A stretch of 48,854 bases of DNA. Origin: Caldifarciminota bacterium. Its GTDB lineage: Bacteria > Hydrothermota > UBA3072. Both the position numbers and the translations under genes were made by a program. A model generated the notes under the pieces. It was not told where the DNA came from, made no database searches, and saw nothing but the letters and a program-made list of their open reading frames with translations. Each line of letters starts with the position of its first letter. Position 1 is the stretch's first letter. Location of the stretch: assembly GCA_016930175.1 (NCBI GenBank), contig JAFGHJ010000022.1, positions 1 to 48,854 of the forward strand. Reading direction: 5' to 3'. Shown here piece after piece: positions 39,789 through 46,806 of the stretch.

Positions 39789-42239
39789 ATGTTTATGGAT
39801 GAGAGATTTACAAAAAAACTTATAGATGTTGTAAAAATATCAAAGGATTTGACACGTGAAGCGGGGTTGGGTGAAGTAACACCTGTTATCCTTTTGCTTG
39901 CTATATTGAAACACGGAAATAACATTGCGGTTACCGTAATTGAAGAGGTGGGAGTAGATATTGAGTTACTTGAGAATCGAATATTGAGACTCGTTAAAAG
40001 TAATGAAGATATGTTTATTGTGGAACAGCCTATTGGATTGTCTGAGGATTCTCTTAATATTCTTGAGGAGGCAAAGGAAGAGGCTCTAATGCTCGGCAGG
40101 CAAATAATAGGTACAGAGCACCTTTTGCTTTCTTTACTTAAGGCAAAAGAAGGTTCTTTTATTGAAATTCTAAAACCGGAAGAACTGGACTACTATTTGG
40201 CGAAACAGACGTTACTTGATCTTTTTGATAAGGAAAAAACAAGCGAAAAGGATAAGGAAAAATCTAAAGGCTCTGTTGATAGATCTCTGGAATTCTATAC
40301 CAGGGACCTTACTGATCTTGCAAAGAGAGGCAGGATTGACCCTGTAATTGGCAGGGAATCCGAGATGGAGAGGGTTATTCAAACTTTGTGTCGAAGAAAG
40401 AAGAATAATCCGGTACTTGTTGGTGAGCCCGGGGTTGGTAAGACTGCGATAGTTGAAGGTCTCGCGCAGAGGATTGTTGTCGGTGCAGTACCCAAGATGT
40501 TGCAGGATAAGAAGATTCTTTCCATGGATCTCGCTTCTGTTATAGCCGGAACGAAATATAGGGGTCAATTCGAAAAGAGATTGAAGCAAATACTGGAATC
40601 GTTAAAGGATTCCGAAAATATTCTTTTTATCGATGAAATGCATACTATCGTAGGTGCCGGAGCGGCAGAAGGAGCCATAGATGCTTCTAATATGTTGAAA
40701 CCTGTTTTAGCCAGAGGAGAAATTCAAACAATTGGAGCTACAACCACGGAGGAGTACAGAAAATATATAGAAAAGGATGGCGCTCTCGAGCGTCGATTGC
40801 AGATGATTCTTATAGACCCTCCCACTATAAATGAAACGATAGATATACTAGATGGTATTAAGCGTAAATATGAGGATTTTCATAAAGTTACATATACCGA
40901 CGAAGTAATCAAATCAGCGGTAAAACTTTCCTGTCAATATATTGCGGATAGGAATCTTCCTGATAAAGCGATTGATGTTCTGGATGAAACGGGAGCAAAG
41001 GTGCGGCTAAGGGAGACAAAGGTACCTGATGAAATTGTATCATTGGAGGAAGGGCTACGTAAAGTCAAGGATGAATTGCTTAAAGCCAGGGAAGAAGGGA
41101 AATATGAAGTTGCTATCGAATTGCGAGATAGAAGGGATGAAATAGAAGGCAAATTGGAGAAAAGTCTGGAAGATTGGGGTAGGTATGGAGCGCTTCAAAG
41201 GGTTGAAGTTACTGAAGATGATATAAGAGAAGTTATTTCACTCTGGACCGGAATTCCTCTAAAACGACTCAGGGAAGAAGAGACAGAGCGACTTCTTTCT
41301 ATGGAAGATGAAATTAAGAAGAGACTCGTGGGTCAGGATGAAGCAATCAGAGTGGTTTCTAAAGCAATCAGGAGAAGCAGGGCGGGCTTACGTGATTTGA
41401 GGAGGCCTTTAGGTGCTTTTCTCTTTCTTGGTCCTACTGGAGTGGGGAAAACAGAACTGGCAAAACAACTTGCAAAGTTTCTTTTTAATACAGAAGAAGC
41501 TTTGATTAGGATTGATATGAGTGAATTTATGGAGAGGTTTAATGTTTCCAAGTTAATAGGGGCTCCTCCCGGGTACGTTGGATATGATGAAGGTGGAATT
41601 TTAACCGAGGCTGTCAGAAGAAGACCGTACTCTGTGATTCTCTTGGATGAAATAGAGAAATCTCATCCTGATGTTTATAATGTTCTTCTTCAGGTTTTTG
41701 ATGAAGGTATACTTACGGATGCCTATGGCAGAAAGATTTCTTTTAAAAATACTGTTATTATTATGACTTCAAATATAGGAACTAAGGAGATAATGCGTGG
41801 AACATACGTCGGTTTTAAAAAACCTGATAAGGGAATCAAATATGCGGAGATGAAAGATTATCTCCTCGAAGAGATTAAAGAAAGATTCAGTCCGGAGTTT
41901 TTAAACAGAATAGATGAAAGTGTCGTTTTTCAGTCACTTTATCGGGAAACTATGGTTTCTATCGTAGATATATTCTTCAATGAGGTAAGGGAACGAGTTG
42001 AGGAAAAAGGTTTTGAAATTTCTCTTACAGATGAGGCAAAAGAGTTCTTAATAGAAAAGGGTTTTGATCTGGAATATGGAGCTCGACCTCTGAAGAGAGT
42101 TATGCAGAGACATTTAGAGGATAAATTAGCAGAAGGGTTCTTAAAAGGAAAGTGGAAAAAAGGAAATAAAATAGTGGTTTCCAGAGAGGGTGACAATTTA
42201 GTGTTCTTCTCATCTCGTCCTGTTGCAGAAGTTCTCTAA
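39789..42239 (+). CDS. clpC: ClpC-type AAA+ unfoldase
   Basis: 816 residues, normal for ClpC. Two Clp_N repeats (about 5-75 and 80-145) are followed by AAA-1 with [14 protein letters not shown] and [20 protein letters not shown]. The middle domain with a UVR-like helix pair spans about 410-460 ([20 protein letters not shown]). AAA-2 has [14 protein letters not shown] and [15 protein letters not shown], and the C-terminal D2 domain closes the chain. ClpC feeds substrates to ClpP; clpP is not in this window. In the first Clp_N repeat the GTEH motif that docks phosphoarginine in Bacillus ClpC reads VTPV (Pro32); the second keeps GTEH (108-111). GGAGG lies eight nt upstream. Confidence 0.95.
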   Translation: MFMDERFTKKLIDVVKISKDLTREAGLGEVTPVILLLAILKHGNNIAVTVIEEVGVDIELLENRILRLVKSNEDMFIVEQPIGLSEDSLNILEEAKEEALMLGRQIIGTEHLLLSLLKAKEGSFIEILKPEELDYYLAKQTLLDLFDKEKTSEKDKEKSKGSVDRSLEFYTRDLTDLAKRGRIDPVIGRESEMERVIQTLCRRKKNNPVLVGEPGVGKTAIVEGLAQRIVVGAVPKMLQDKKILSMDLASVIAGTKYRGQFEKRLKQILESLKDSENILFIDEMHTIVGAGAAEGAIDASNMLKPVLARGEIQTIGATTTEEYRKYIEKDGALERRLQMILIDPPTINETIDILDGIKRKYEDFHKVTYTDEVIKSAVKLSCQYIADRNLPDKAIDVLDETGAKVRLRETKVPDEIVSLEEGLRKVKDELLKAREEGKYEVAIELRDRRDEIEGKLEKSLEDWGRYGALQRVEVTEDDIREVISLWTGIPLKRLREEETERLLSMEDEIKKRLVGQDEAIRVVSKAIRRSRAGLRDLRRPLGAFLFLGPTGVGKTELAKQLAKFLFNTEEALIRIDMSEFMERFNVSKLIGAPPGYVGYDEGGILTEAVRRRPYSVILLDEIEKSHPDVYNVLLQVFDEGILTDAYGRKISFKNTVIIMTSNIGTKEIMRGTYVGFKKPDKGIKYAEMKDYLLEEIKERFSPEFLNRIDESVVFQSLYRETMVSIVDIFFNEVRERVEEKGFEISLTDEAKEFLIEKGFDLEYGARPLKRVMQRHLEDKLAEGFLKGKWKKGNKIVVSREGDNLVFFSSRPVAEVL

Positions 42240-42245
42240 ATCAAT

Positions 42246-43028
42246 ATGGGAAAGAGTATCTCGATAGTTAACCAGAAAGGTGGTGTGGGCAAGACTACAA
42301 CTGCAATAAATTTAGGTGCTGCTCTTGCACTTTACAACCAGCGTTGTCTTCTCGTTGATATGGATCCCCAGTCAAATGCTACAAGTGGTTTAGGTTTTAC
42401 TGGTATATCCCCGACTATATATGACGTACTGGTCAAGGGCAAAGATCCTAAGAGAATTATAAAGAAAACGAATATCGAAAATCTTGACATTATTCCCTCG
42501 GATATTTCTCTCGTTGGAGCTGAAGTTGAACTTGTAGGGGTTAGAGGGAGAGAAATGCAATTAAAAAGAAAGATAATGCCTCTCAAAAGAGAATACGATT
42601 TTATTTTGATCGACGCGCCTCCGTCACTTGGTTTACTTACTGTAAATGCTCTGGTTGGGGCGGACTCTGTTTTGATTCCGATTCAGGCTGAATTTTATGC
42701 GATGGAGGGTTTAAGTAAGCTTTTAAATACTGTCAGAAATATTCAGCGAGAGTTGAATTCCCGGTTGACTATTGAAGGAGTTTTGTTGACGCTTTTTGAT
42801 ATAAGATTAAATCTTGCACATGAAGTTACGAATGAGGTTTGTAAATATTTCGGGGATAAGGTGTATGAGGTAATAATACCCAGAAACGTTAAATTGGCAG
42901 AGGCTCCGAGTTACGGTAAAAATATTTTTGATTATGATTTAAGATCTAAAGGTGCGGAGGTTTACAGAATGCTTGCGGAGGAGGTAATAAGAAGGAATGG
43001 CAAGACGGGCGCTTGGCAAAGGATTTAA
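42246..43028 (+). CDS. parA: ParA/Soj chromosome-partitioning ATPase
   Basis: 260 residues. Deviant Walker A KGGVGKTTTAINLGAALA near residue 11, DMDPQSNATSGLG, and Walker B DFILIDAPPSLGLLTVNAL near 115. It lacks the extra N-terminal helix-turn-helix of plasmid-type ParA, which fits chromosomal Soj. It starts six nt after clpC and overlaps parB by 32 nt. Works with ParB on parS sites to segregate origins. Confidence 0.95.
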   Translation: MGKSISIVNQKGGVGKTTTAINLGAALALYNQRCLLVDMDPQSNATSGLGFTGISPTIYDVLVKGKDPKRIIKKTNIENLDIIPSDISLVGAEVELVGVRGREMQLKRKIMPLKREYDFILIDAPPSLGLLTVNALVGADSVLIPIQAEFYAMEGLSKLLNTVRNIQRELNSRLTIEGVLLTLFDIRLNLAHEVTNEVCKYFGDKVYEVIIPRNVKLAEAPSYGKNIFDYDLRSKGAEVYRMLAEEVIRRNGKTGAWQRI

Positions 43029-43806
43029 TGCCCTTATACCTGCGGTAGAGGAAGATAAGGTACCTATATCGAAAATCTTTCATTCTCCTTTACAGCCGAG
43101 GAAGAAAATTAATGAGGAAGATTTGAAGGATCTGGTAGCTTCAATAAAGCAGAATGGGATTTTGCAGCCTGTTCTACTTAGGAAAGTTGACGAGAATAAA
43201 TATGAATTAGTATATGGACACCGCCGTTTTGAGGCAGCGAAGAGAGCAAATCTTAAAGAAATACCTGCAGTTTTTAGACGGCTTTCCGACAGAGAAGTTC
43301 TCGAAATTGCAATTATTGAAAATATACAGAGGGAAGATTTAAACCCAATAGAGGAAGCTAATGCTTACTATAACTTGAATGTGGAATTTAATCTTTCTCA
43401 GGAGGAGATAGCAGACAGAGTCGGAAAAGCAAGGACTACAGTAACCAATAAGATGAGATTACTTTCACTTCCCGAGGAGGTTAAGCAAGCGTTATCTGAA
43501 AATAAAATAACTGAAGGTCATGCAAGAGCTCTTTTAGGTCTTAAAGATGAAAGTAAAATTTTAAAAGAATTGGAAAATATCATAAAAGGAGAGAAGACAG
43601 TAAGGGAAGCCGAGAAGGCTTCTAGAGTGAAGAAGAAAAGAAGAGAATTTCCTCTGAAATATAAAGATTTACGAGAAGAACTTATGTATTTGTTTAATAC
43701 CGAAGTAAAAATAGAGACAGGGAAAAAAAGGAATAAATTGATAATAGAGTTTTATTCGGATCAGGATTTAGAGAGAATTTATAATATCATAAAAGGAAAG
43801 AAATAG
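42997..43806 (+). CDS. parB: ParB/Spo0J chromosome-partitioning protein
   Basis: 269 residues. It opens with ARRALGKGFNALIP, the ParA-contacting N-terminus, then the ParB/Srx CTPase fold with IFHSPLQPRKKINEEDLKDL and YGHRRFEAAKRANL (nucleotide-binding box II region). The helix-turn-helix (LSQEEIADRVGKARTTVTNK) is near residue 150. The C-terminal dimerisation region follows. No parS-like palindrome was noticed in the window. It overlaps parA and is followed by the M23 gene. Confidence 0.95.
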   Translation: MARRALGKGFNALIPAVEEDKVPISKIFHSPLQPRKKINEEDLKDLVASIKQNGILQPVLLRKVDENKYELVYGHRRFEAAKRANLKEIPAVFRRLSDREVLEIAIIENIQREDLNPIEEANAYYNLNVEFNLSQEEIADRVGKARTTVTNKMRLLSLPEEVKQALSENKITEGHARALLGLKDESKILKELENIIKGEKTVREAEKASRVKKKRREFPLKYKDLREELMYLFNTEVKIETGKKRNKLIIEFYSDQDLERIYNIIKGKK

Positions 43807-43824
43807 GGATTTTTAGGGTGAGTG

Positions 43825-44598
43825 ATGGGAATTAAAAAGTATACGGTACAGATTATTCCGGAAGACGGTGAAGTAAAAGAAATACATCTTTCAGGAAAGA
43901 TGATAATATTGTGGGGGTCGCTTCTTTTTTTGATAATAGCGACAATTTTATATTTATCTGTGAATATTGGCAGACTGATTGTGGACAAGGCAGAGTACAC
44001 TTTATTGAAAAACAAAATAGCGCATCTTGAAAACAGGGAACTGGAGATAGAAAAATTAAATAATAAGATGAAGAAGTTATATGATTTTGCAGACAAGTTA
44101 AATAAATCTCTTGGTCTTGAAATTTCGCTTGAGGAGTTTTTTGAGGCGGAGAAAGAGAAATTGACCCCTGAGGCATACGGAGGCGATGAAGAAGGAACGA
44201 TGGAAACAGAGGCTATTCGCTTACAGGATTTCGTTCCGAATATTTTGCCTACCACAGAGGGTTGGATAACCAAAAAGTTTTCTGCAGATCATAATGCGAT
44301 AGATATATCTTTAAAGGAAGGGACGTCCCTTTATGCTACTATGGAGGGAACGGTCACTTTTACAGGAGACAGAGAATATCTCGGGACGACACTGGAGATT
44401 CTTAACGATGAGGGTTTTGGAATAATTTATAGTCATTTAAGTGAAATTATGGTTAAGGAAGGAGCGGTGGTTAAGAAAAACCAGTTGATTGCTCTATCCG
44501 GTAATAGCGGAAGAAGTGATGCTCCCCATCTGCACTATGGTGTACAAATGCAAGGTAAATGGGTTAACCCAATTGATTATTTACTTATCAGGAGGTAA
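43825..44598 (+). CDS. M23-family (LytM) peptidase, membrane-anchored
   Basis: 257 residues from ATG 43825; a GTG one codon earlier is possible. One membrane segment (MIILWGSLLFLIIATILYLS, about 25-45) is followed by a coiled coil (55-100) and a C-terminal LytM domain. The zinc ligands appear present: HNAIDIS (His and Asp of H-x-x-x-D) near residue 153 and PHLHYGV near 233, with the SGNSGRSDAPHLHY motif intact. It probably cleaves peptidoglycan cross-links. Placement between parAB and a bactofilin suggests a cell-shape or division function. Confidence 0.88.
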   Translation: MGIKKYTVQIIPEDGEVKEIHLSGKMIILWGSLLFLIIATILYLSVNIGRLIVDKAEYTLLKNKIAHLENRELEIEKLNNKMKKLYDFADKLNKSLGLEISLEEFFEAEKEKLTPEAYGGDEEGTMETEAIRLQDFVPNILPTTEGWITKKFSADHNAIDISLKEGTSLYATMEGTVTFTGDREYLGTTLEILNDEGFGIIYSHLSEIMVKEGAVVKKNQLIALSGNSGRSDAPHLHYGVQMQGKWVNPIDYLLIRR

Positions 44599-44600
44599 AT

Positions 44601-44963
44601 ATGCGACAAGACGCAATAATGAATGTTCTTCATAAAGGATCTACAGTTGATGGAAAAATAAGAATAAACGGTTCTGTTAGAATAGACGGAAAATTGAAAG
44701 GAGAGGTCGAGGCTACTGAAGCGGTTATTGTTGGTGAAACCGGAGTGATTGAAGGAGATATCAGAGCTAAGGAAACAAATATTTCCGGCAAATGTACCGG
44801 TCAGATATGTGCGGAAAATTGTGTTCTTCTTCATGCTTCCGCGGTAATAAATGGAGATGTGAAATGTAAAAAGTTAGTTGTCGATGAAGGTGTGATGATT
44901 GATGGGAATATATCGATGAGAGATAAGAGCAGGAATGTCCAGGAAGAAAAAGGGAAAGCATAA
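44601..44963 (+). CDS. Bactofilin family cytoskeletal protein
   Basis: 120 residues. A right-handed beta-helix domain of hydrophobic/Gly-turn repeats spans about residues 12-100: STVDGKIRINGSVRIDGKLK, GEVEATEAVIVGETGVIEGD, IRAKETNISGKCTGQI. Short tails flank it, as in bactofilins. Bactofilins polymerise without nucleotides and often pair with an M23 peptidase gene immediately upstream, exactly as here. It starts two nt after the M23 stop and overlaps rph by 29 nt. Confidence 0.9.
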   Translation: MRQDAIMNVLHKGSTVDGKIRINGSVRIDGKLKGEVEATEAVIVGETGVIEGDIRAKETNISGKCTGQICAENCVLLHASAVINGDVKCKKLVVDEGVMIDGNISMRDKSRNVQEEKGKA

Positions 44964-45648
44964 AATACGACCGGTCGAAATTAAAGTTAACTACCTTAAG
45001 TTAATTCCCGCTTCAGTCCTTATAGAACAGGGTAATACAATTGTTCTTGTTTCTGCCACTATTAATGATTCGGTACCTTCCTTTCTTAAAGGTTTAGGGC
45101 AAGGTTGGATAACCGCCCAGTACGGCATGTTGCCTAAAAGCTGCAATTCGAGGGTGAACAGAGAAAGAAATGGTTTATCCGGCAGAAATTACGAAATTCA
45201 GAGATTGATTGGGCGGTCCTTAAGACAAGCGTTCGATTTAAACGTATTGGGTGAAAAGACCATTATTGTAGATTGTGATGTTGTCCAAGCTGACGGAGGG
45301 ACTAGAGCAGCTTCGGTAACAGCCGGAATAGTGTCGGTTTATGAGCTTTTCCGTCAGATGGTTGTAACGAAGGAAATAAGGAAGATTCCCTTGAAGCGCT
45401 GGGTTGCGGCTGTATCTGGAGGTATTATTAATGGCGAAGTATTGCTCGACCTTAATTTTGAGGAAGATTCAGGCGCAGACGCCGATGTTAATCTTGTGAT
45501 GGATGAGGATGGGAATTTGATCGAGATTCAATGTACGGCAGAGAGAAAGCCCATAAAACAAGGGGACCTTGATCAATTAATTGAGGAAGGTAAAGAAGCG
45601 ATAAAAGACCTTATTACCAAACAAAAAGAAGCACTCGGGCTTAAGTGA
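44935..45648 (+). CDS. rph: Ribonuclease PH
   Basis: 237 residues. Phosphorolytic 3'-5' exoribonuclease that trims tRNA 3' ends. Landmarks: IRPVEIKVNYLKLIPASVLI, LGQGWITAQYGMLPKSCNSR, SGRNYEIQRLIGRSLRQAFD, VDCDVVQADGGTRAASVTAG and LDLNFEEDSGADADVNLVM. The N-terminus (MSRKKKGKHKIRP) is basic and differs from the usual RPDGR start; this start is the only sensible one and overlaps the bactofilin gene. A GTTTCGTGTTCAAGGTTTCG word run begins at the stop codon. Confidence 0.92.
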   Translation: MSRKKKGKHKIRPVEIKVNYLKLIPASVLIEQGNTIVLVSATINDSVPSFLKGLGQGWITAQYGMLPKSCNSRVNRERNGLSGRNYEIQRLIGRSLRQAFDLNVLGEKTIIVDCDVVQADGGTRAASVTAGIVSVYELFRQMVVTKEIRKIPLKRWVAAVSGGIINGEVLLDLNFEEDSGADADVNLVMDEDGNLIEIQCTAERKPIKQGDLDQLIEEGKEAIKDLITKQKEALGLK

Positions 45649-45682
45649 GTTTCGTGTTCAAGGTTTCGAGTTTCGAGTCTGG
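45647..45682. repeat. TTTCGAG-family word run overlapping the rph stop
   Basis: GAGTTTCGTGTTCAAGGTTT followed by CGAGTTTCGAGTCTGG begins within the rph stop codon (45646-45648). Related runs are at 34877-34907 and 33412-33447. Confidence 0.5.
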
Positions 45683-45702
45683 ATTTTTATTCTCTATATT
45701 AG

Positions 45703-46746
45703 ATGCTTTCTATGGAAGATAAAAAAAGCGAGGATGCTGGGACTACCGATGTGTGGAGGGAAGAGGTTCGAAGTAATAGCATAAGACTTGATACATATTT
45801 ATCTAAAAGTAGTCTCCCTTTCAGTAGAAGTAAAATAAATAAGAAAATTAAAGATGAAGATATTCTTGTAAACGGAGAAAGAACGAAACCGTCTTACAAG
45901 GTAAGAAAGGGAGATATGATTGAGGTGTTTTATAAAGCCCCTAAGCCTTTTGAAATAAAACCCCAGAATATACCTATTTCAATTATCTATGAAGATGAAG
46001 ATATTATTGTATTAAATAAGCAAAAAGGAATAGTGGTGCATCCGGCGAAAGGCAACTCGGATGGAACTCTGGTTAATGCACTTCTGTACCATTGTTCAGA
46101 CCTGTCAAAAGGTTCTGCTCTGGATAGACCCGGAGTTATTCATAGACTTGATGAAGATACTACTGGTGTTATAGTATTTGCGAAAAGTGAAAGGGTTCAC
46201 GCTAAAATCGCAGACCAGTTTCAAAGGAGAAAAGTTCGGAAAATTTATCTTGCGGTTGTTTGGGGGAAACCTCCGATGAAAGAAGGAGAAATTAGTTCTC
46301 CAATAGGCAGAAGTCCCTTCGATAGGAAGCTGATGGCGGTTACTCCTTTACATTCCAGAGATTCTATTACGAAATTTAAAGTTCTATATTCGTATGGTTT
46401 TGCTTCAATACTCAAGGTTATGCTTGAAACCGGAAGGACTCATCAAATCAGGGTACACCTTTCTCATTTTGGTTATCCTGTGATTGGTGACGGGGATTAT
46501 GGGGGGAGAGATAAAAGAATTTTAAGAAGTATAGGGCTTGACTATACGAGCCTTTTTGATAAGATAATGGAGATTATTGATAGGCAGGCTCTTCACGCTG
46601 CATATATTGATTTTACTCATCCGGTGAAGAAGAAAAAAATGCGGTTTACCGCGCCGATTCATGATGATATGAAAAAACTTATTAGTTTTTTGAATGAAAA
46701 TACTGCCACTAAGACACGAAGACACAAAGGAGTGTTGGATGAATAA
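45703..46746 (+). CDS. rluD: RluD-family 23S rRNA pseudouridine synthase with repeat-encoded tail
   Basis: 347 residues. An S4 RNA-binding domain (about 25-90, IRLDTYLSKSSLPFSRSKIN) precedes the catalytic domain with HRLDEDTTG (catalytic Asp near residue 150), AKSERVHAKIADQF and GRTHQIRVHLSHFGYPVIGD. The family normally ends near the RFTAPIHDDMKKLISFL helix. Here about 15 extra residues (TATKTRRHKGVLDE) are encoded by a CACAAAG-family intergenic repeat that has run into the gene. Start at ATG 45703 or at ATG 45712; neither has a good ribosome site. Confidence 0.9.
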   Translation: MLSMEDKKSEDAGTTDVWREEVRSNSIRLDTYLSKSSLPFSRSKINKKIKDEDILVNGERTKPSYKVRKGDMIEVFYKAPKPFEIKPQNIPISIIYEDEDIIVLNKQKGIVVHPAKGNSDGTLVNALLYHCSDLSKGSALDRPGVIHRLDEDTTGVIVFAKSERVHAKIADQFQRRKVRKIYLAVVWGKPPMKEGEISSPIGRSPFDRKLMAVTPLHSRDSITKFKVLYSYGFASILKVMLETGRTHQIRVHLSHFGYPVIGDGDYGGRDKRILRSIGLDYTSLFDKIMEIIDRQALHAAYIDFTHPVKKKKMRFTAPIHDDMKKLISFLNENTATKTRRHKGVLDE

Positions 46747-46800
46747 ATTGTTTTCAAAAATAAATTATAAAAACTTAGTGTTCTTTATGCCTTTGTGGCT
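46704..46800. repeat. CACAAAG-family inverted pair spanning the rluD 3' end and the topA 5' flank
   Basis: Left arm GCCACTAAGACACGAAGACA (from 46705) lies inside the rluD frame. Right arm CTTAGTGTTCTTTATGCCTT, continuing to TGTGGCT at 46800, is its imperfect inverted complement and ends seven nt before the topA ATG. Around 43 AT-rich nt separate them. Confidence 0.7.
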
Positions 46801-46806
46801 AAAAAA

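Noticed and set aside
42246-43806. parS centromere near parAB
   Set aside because: I saw no TGTTTCACGTGAAACA-like palindrome in the window.
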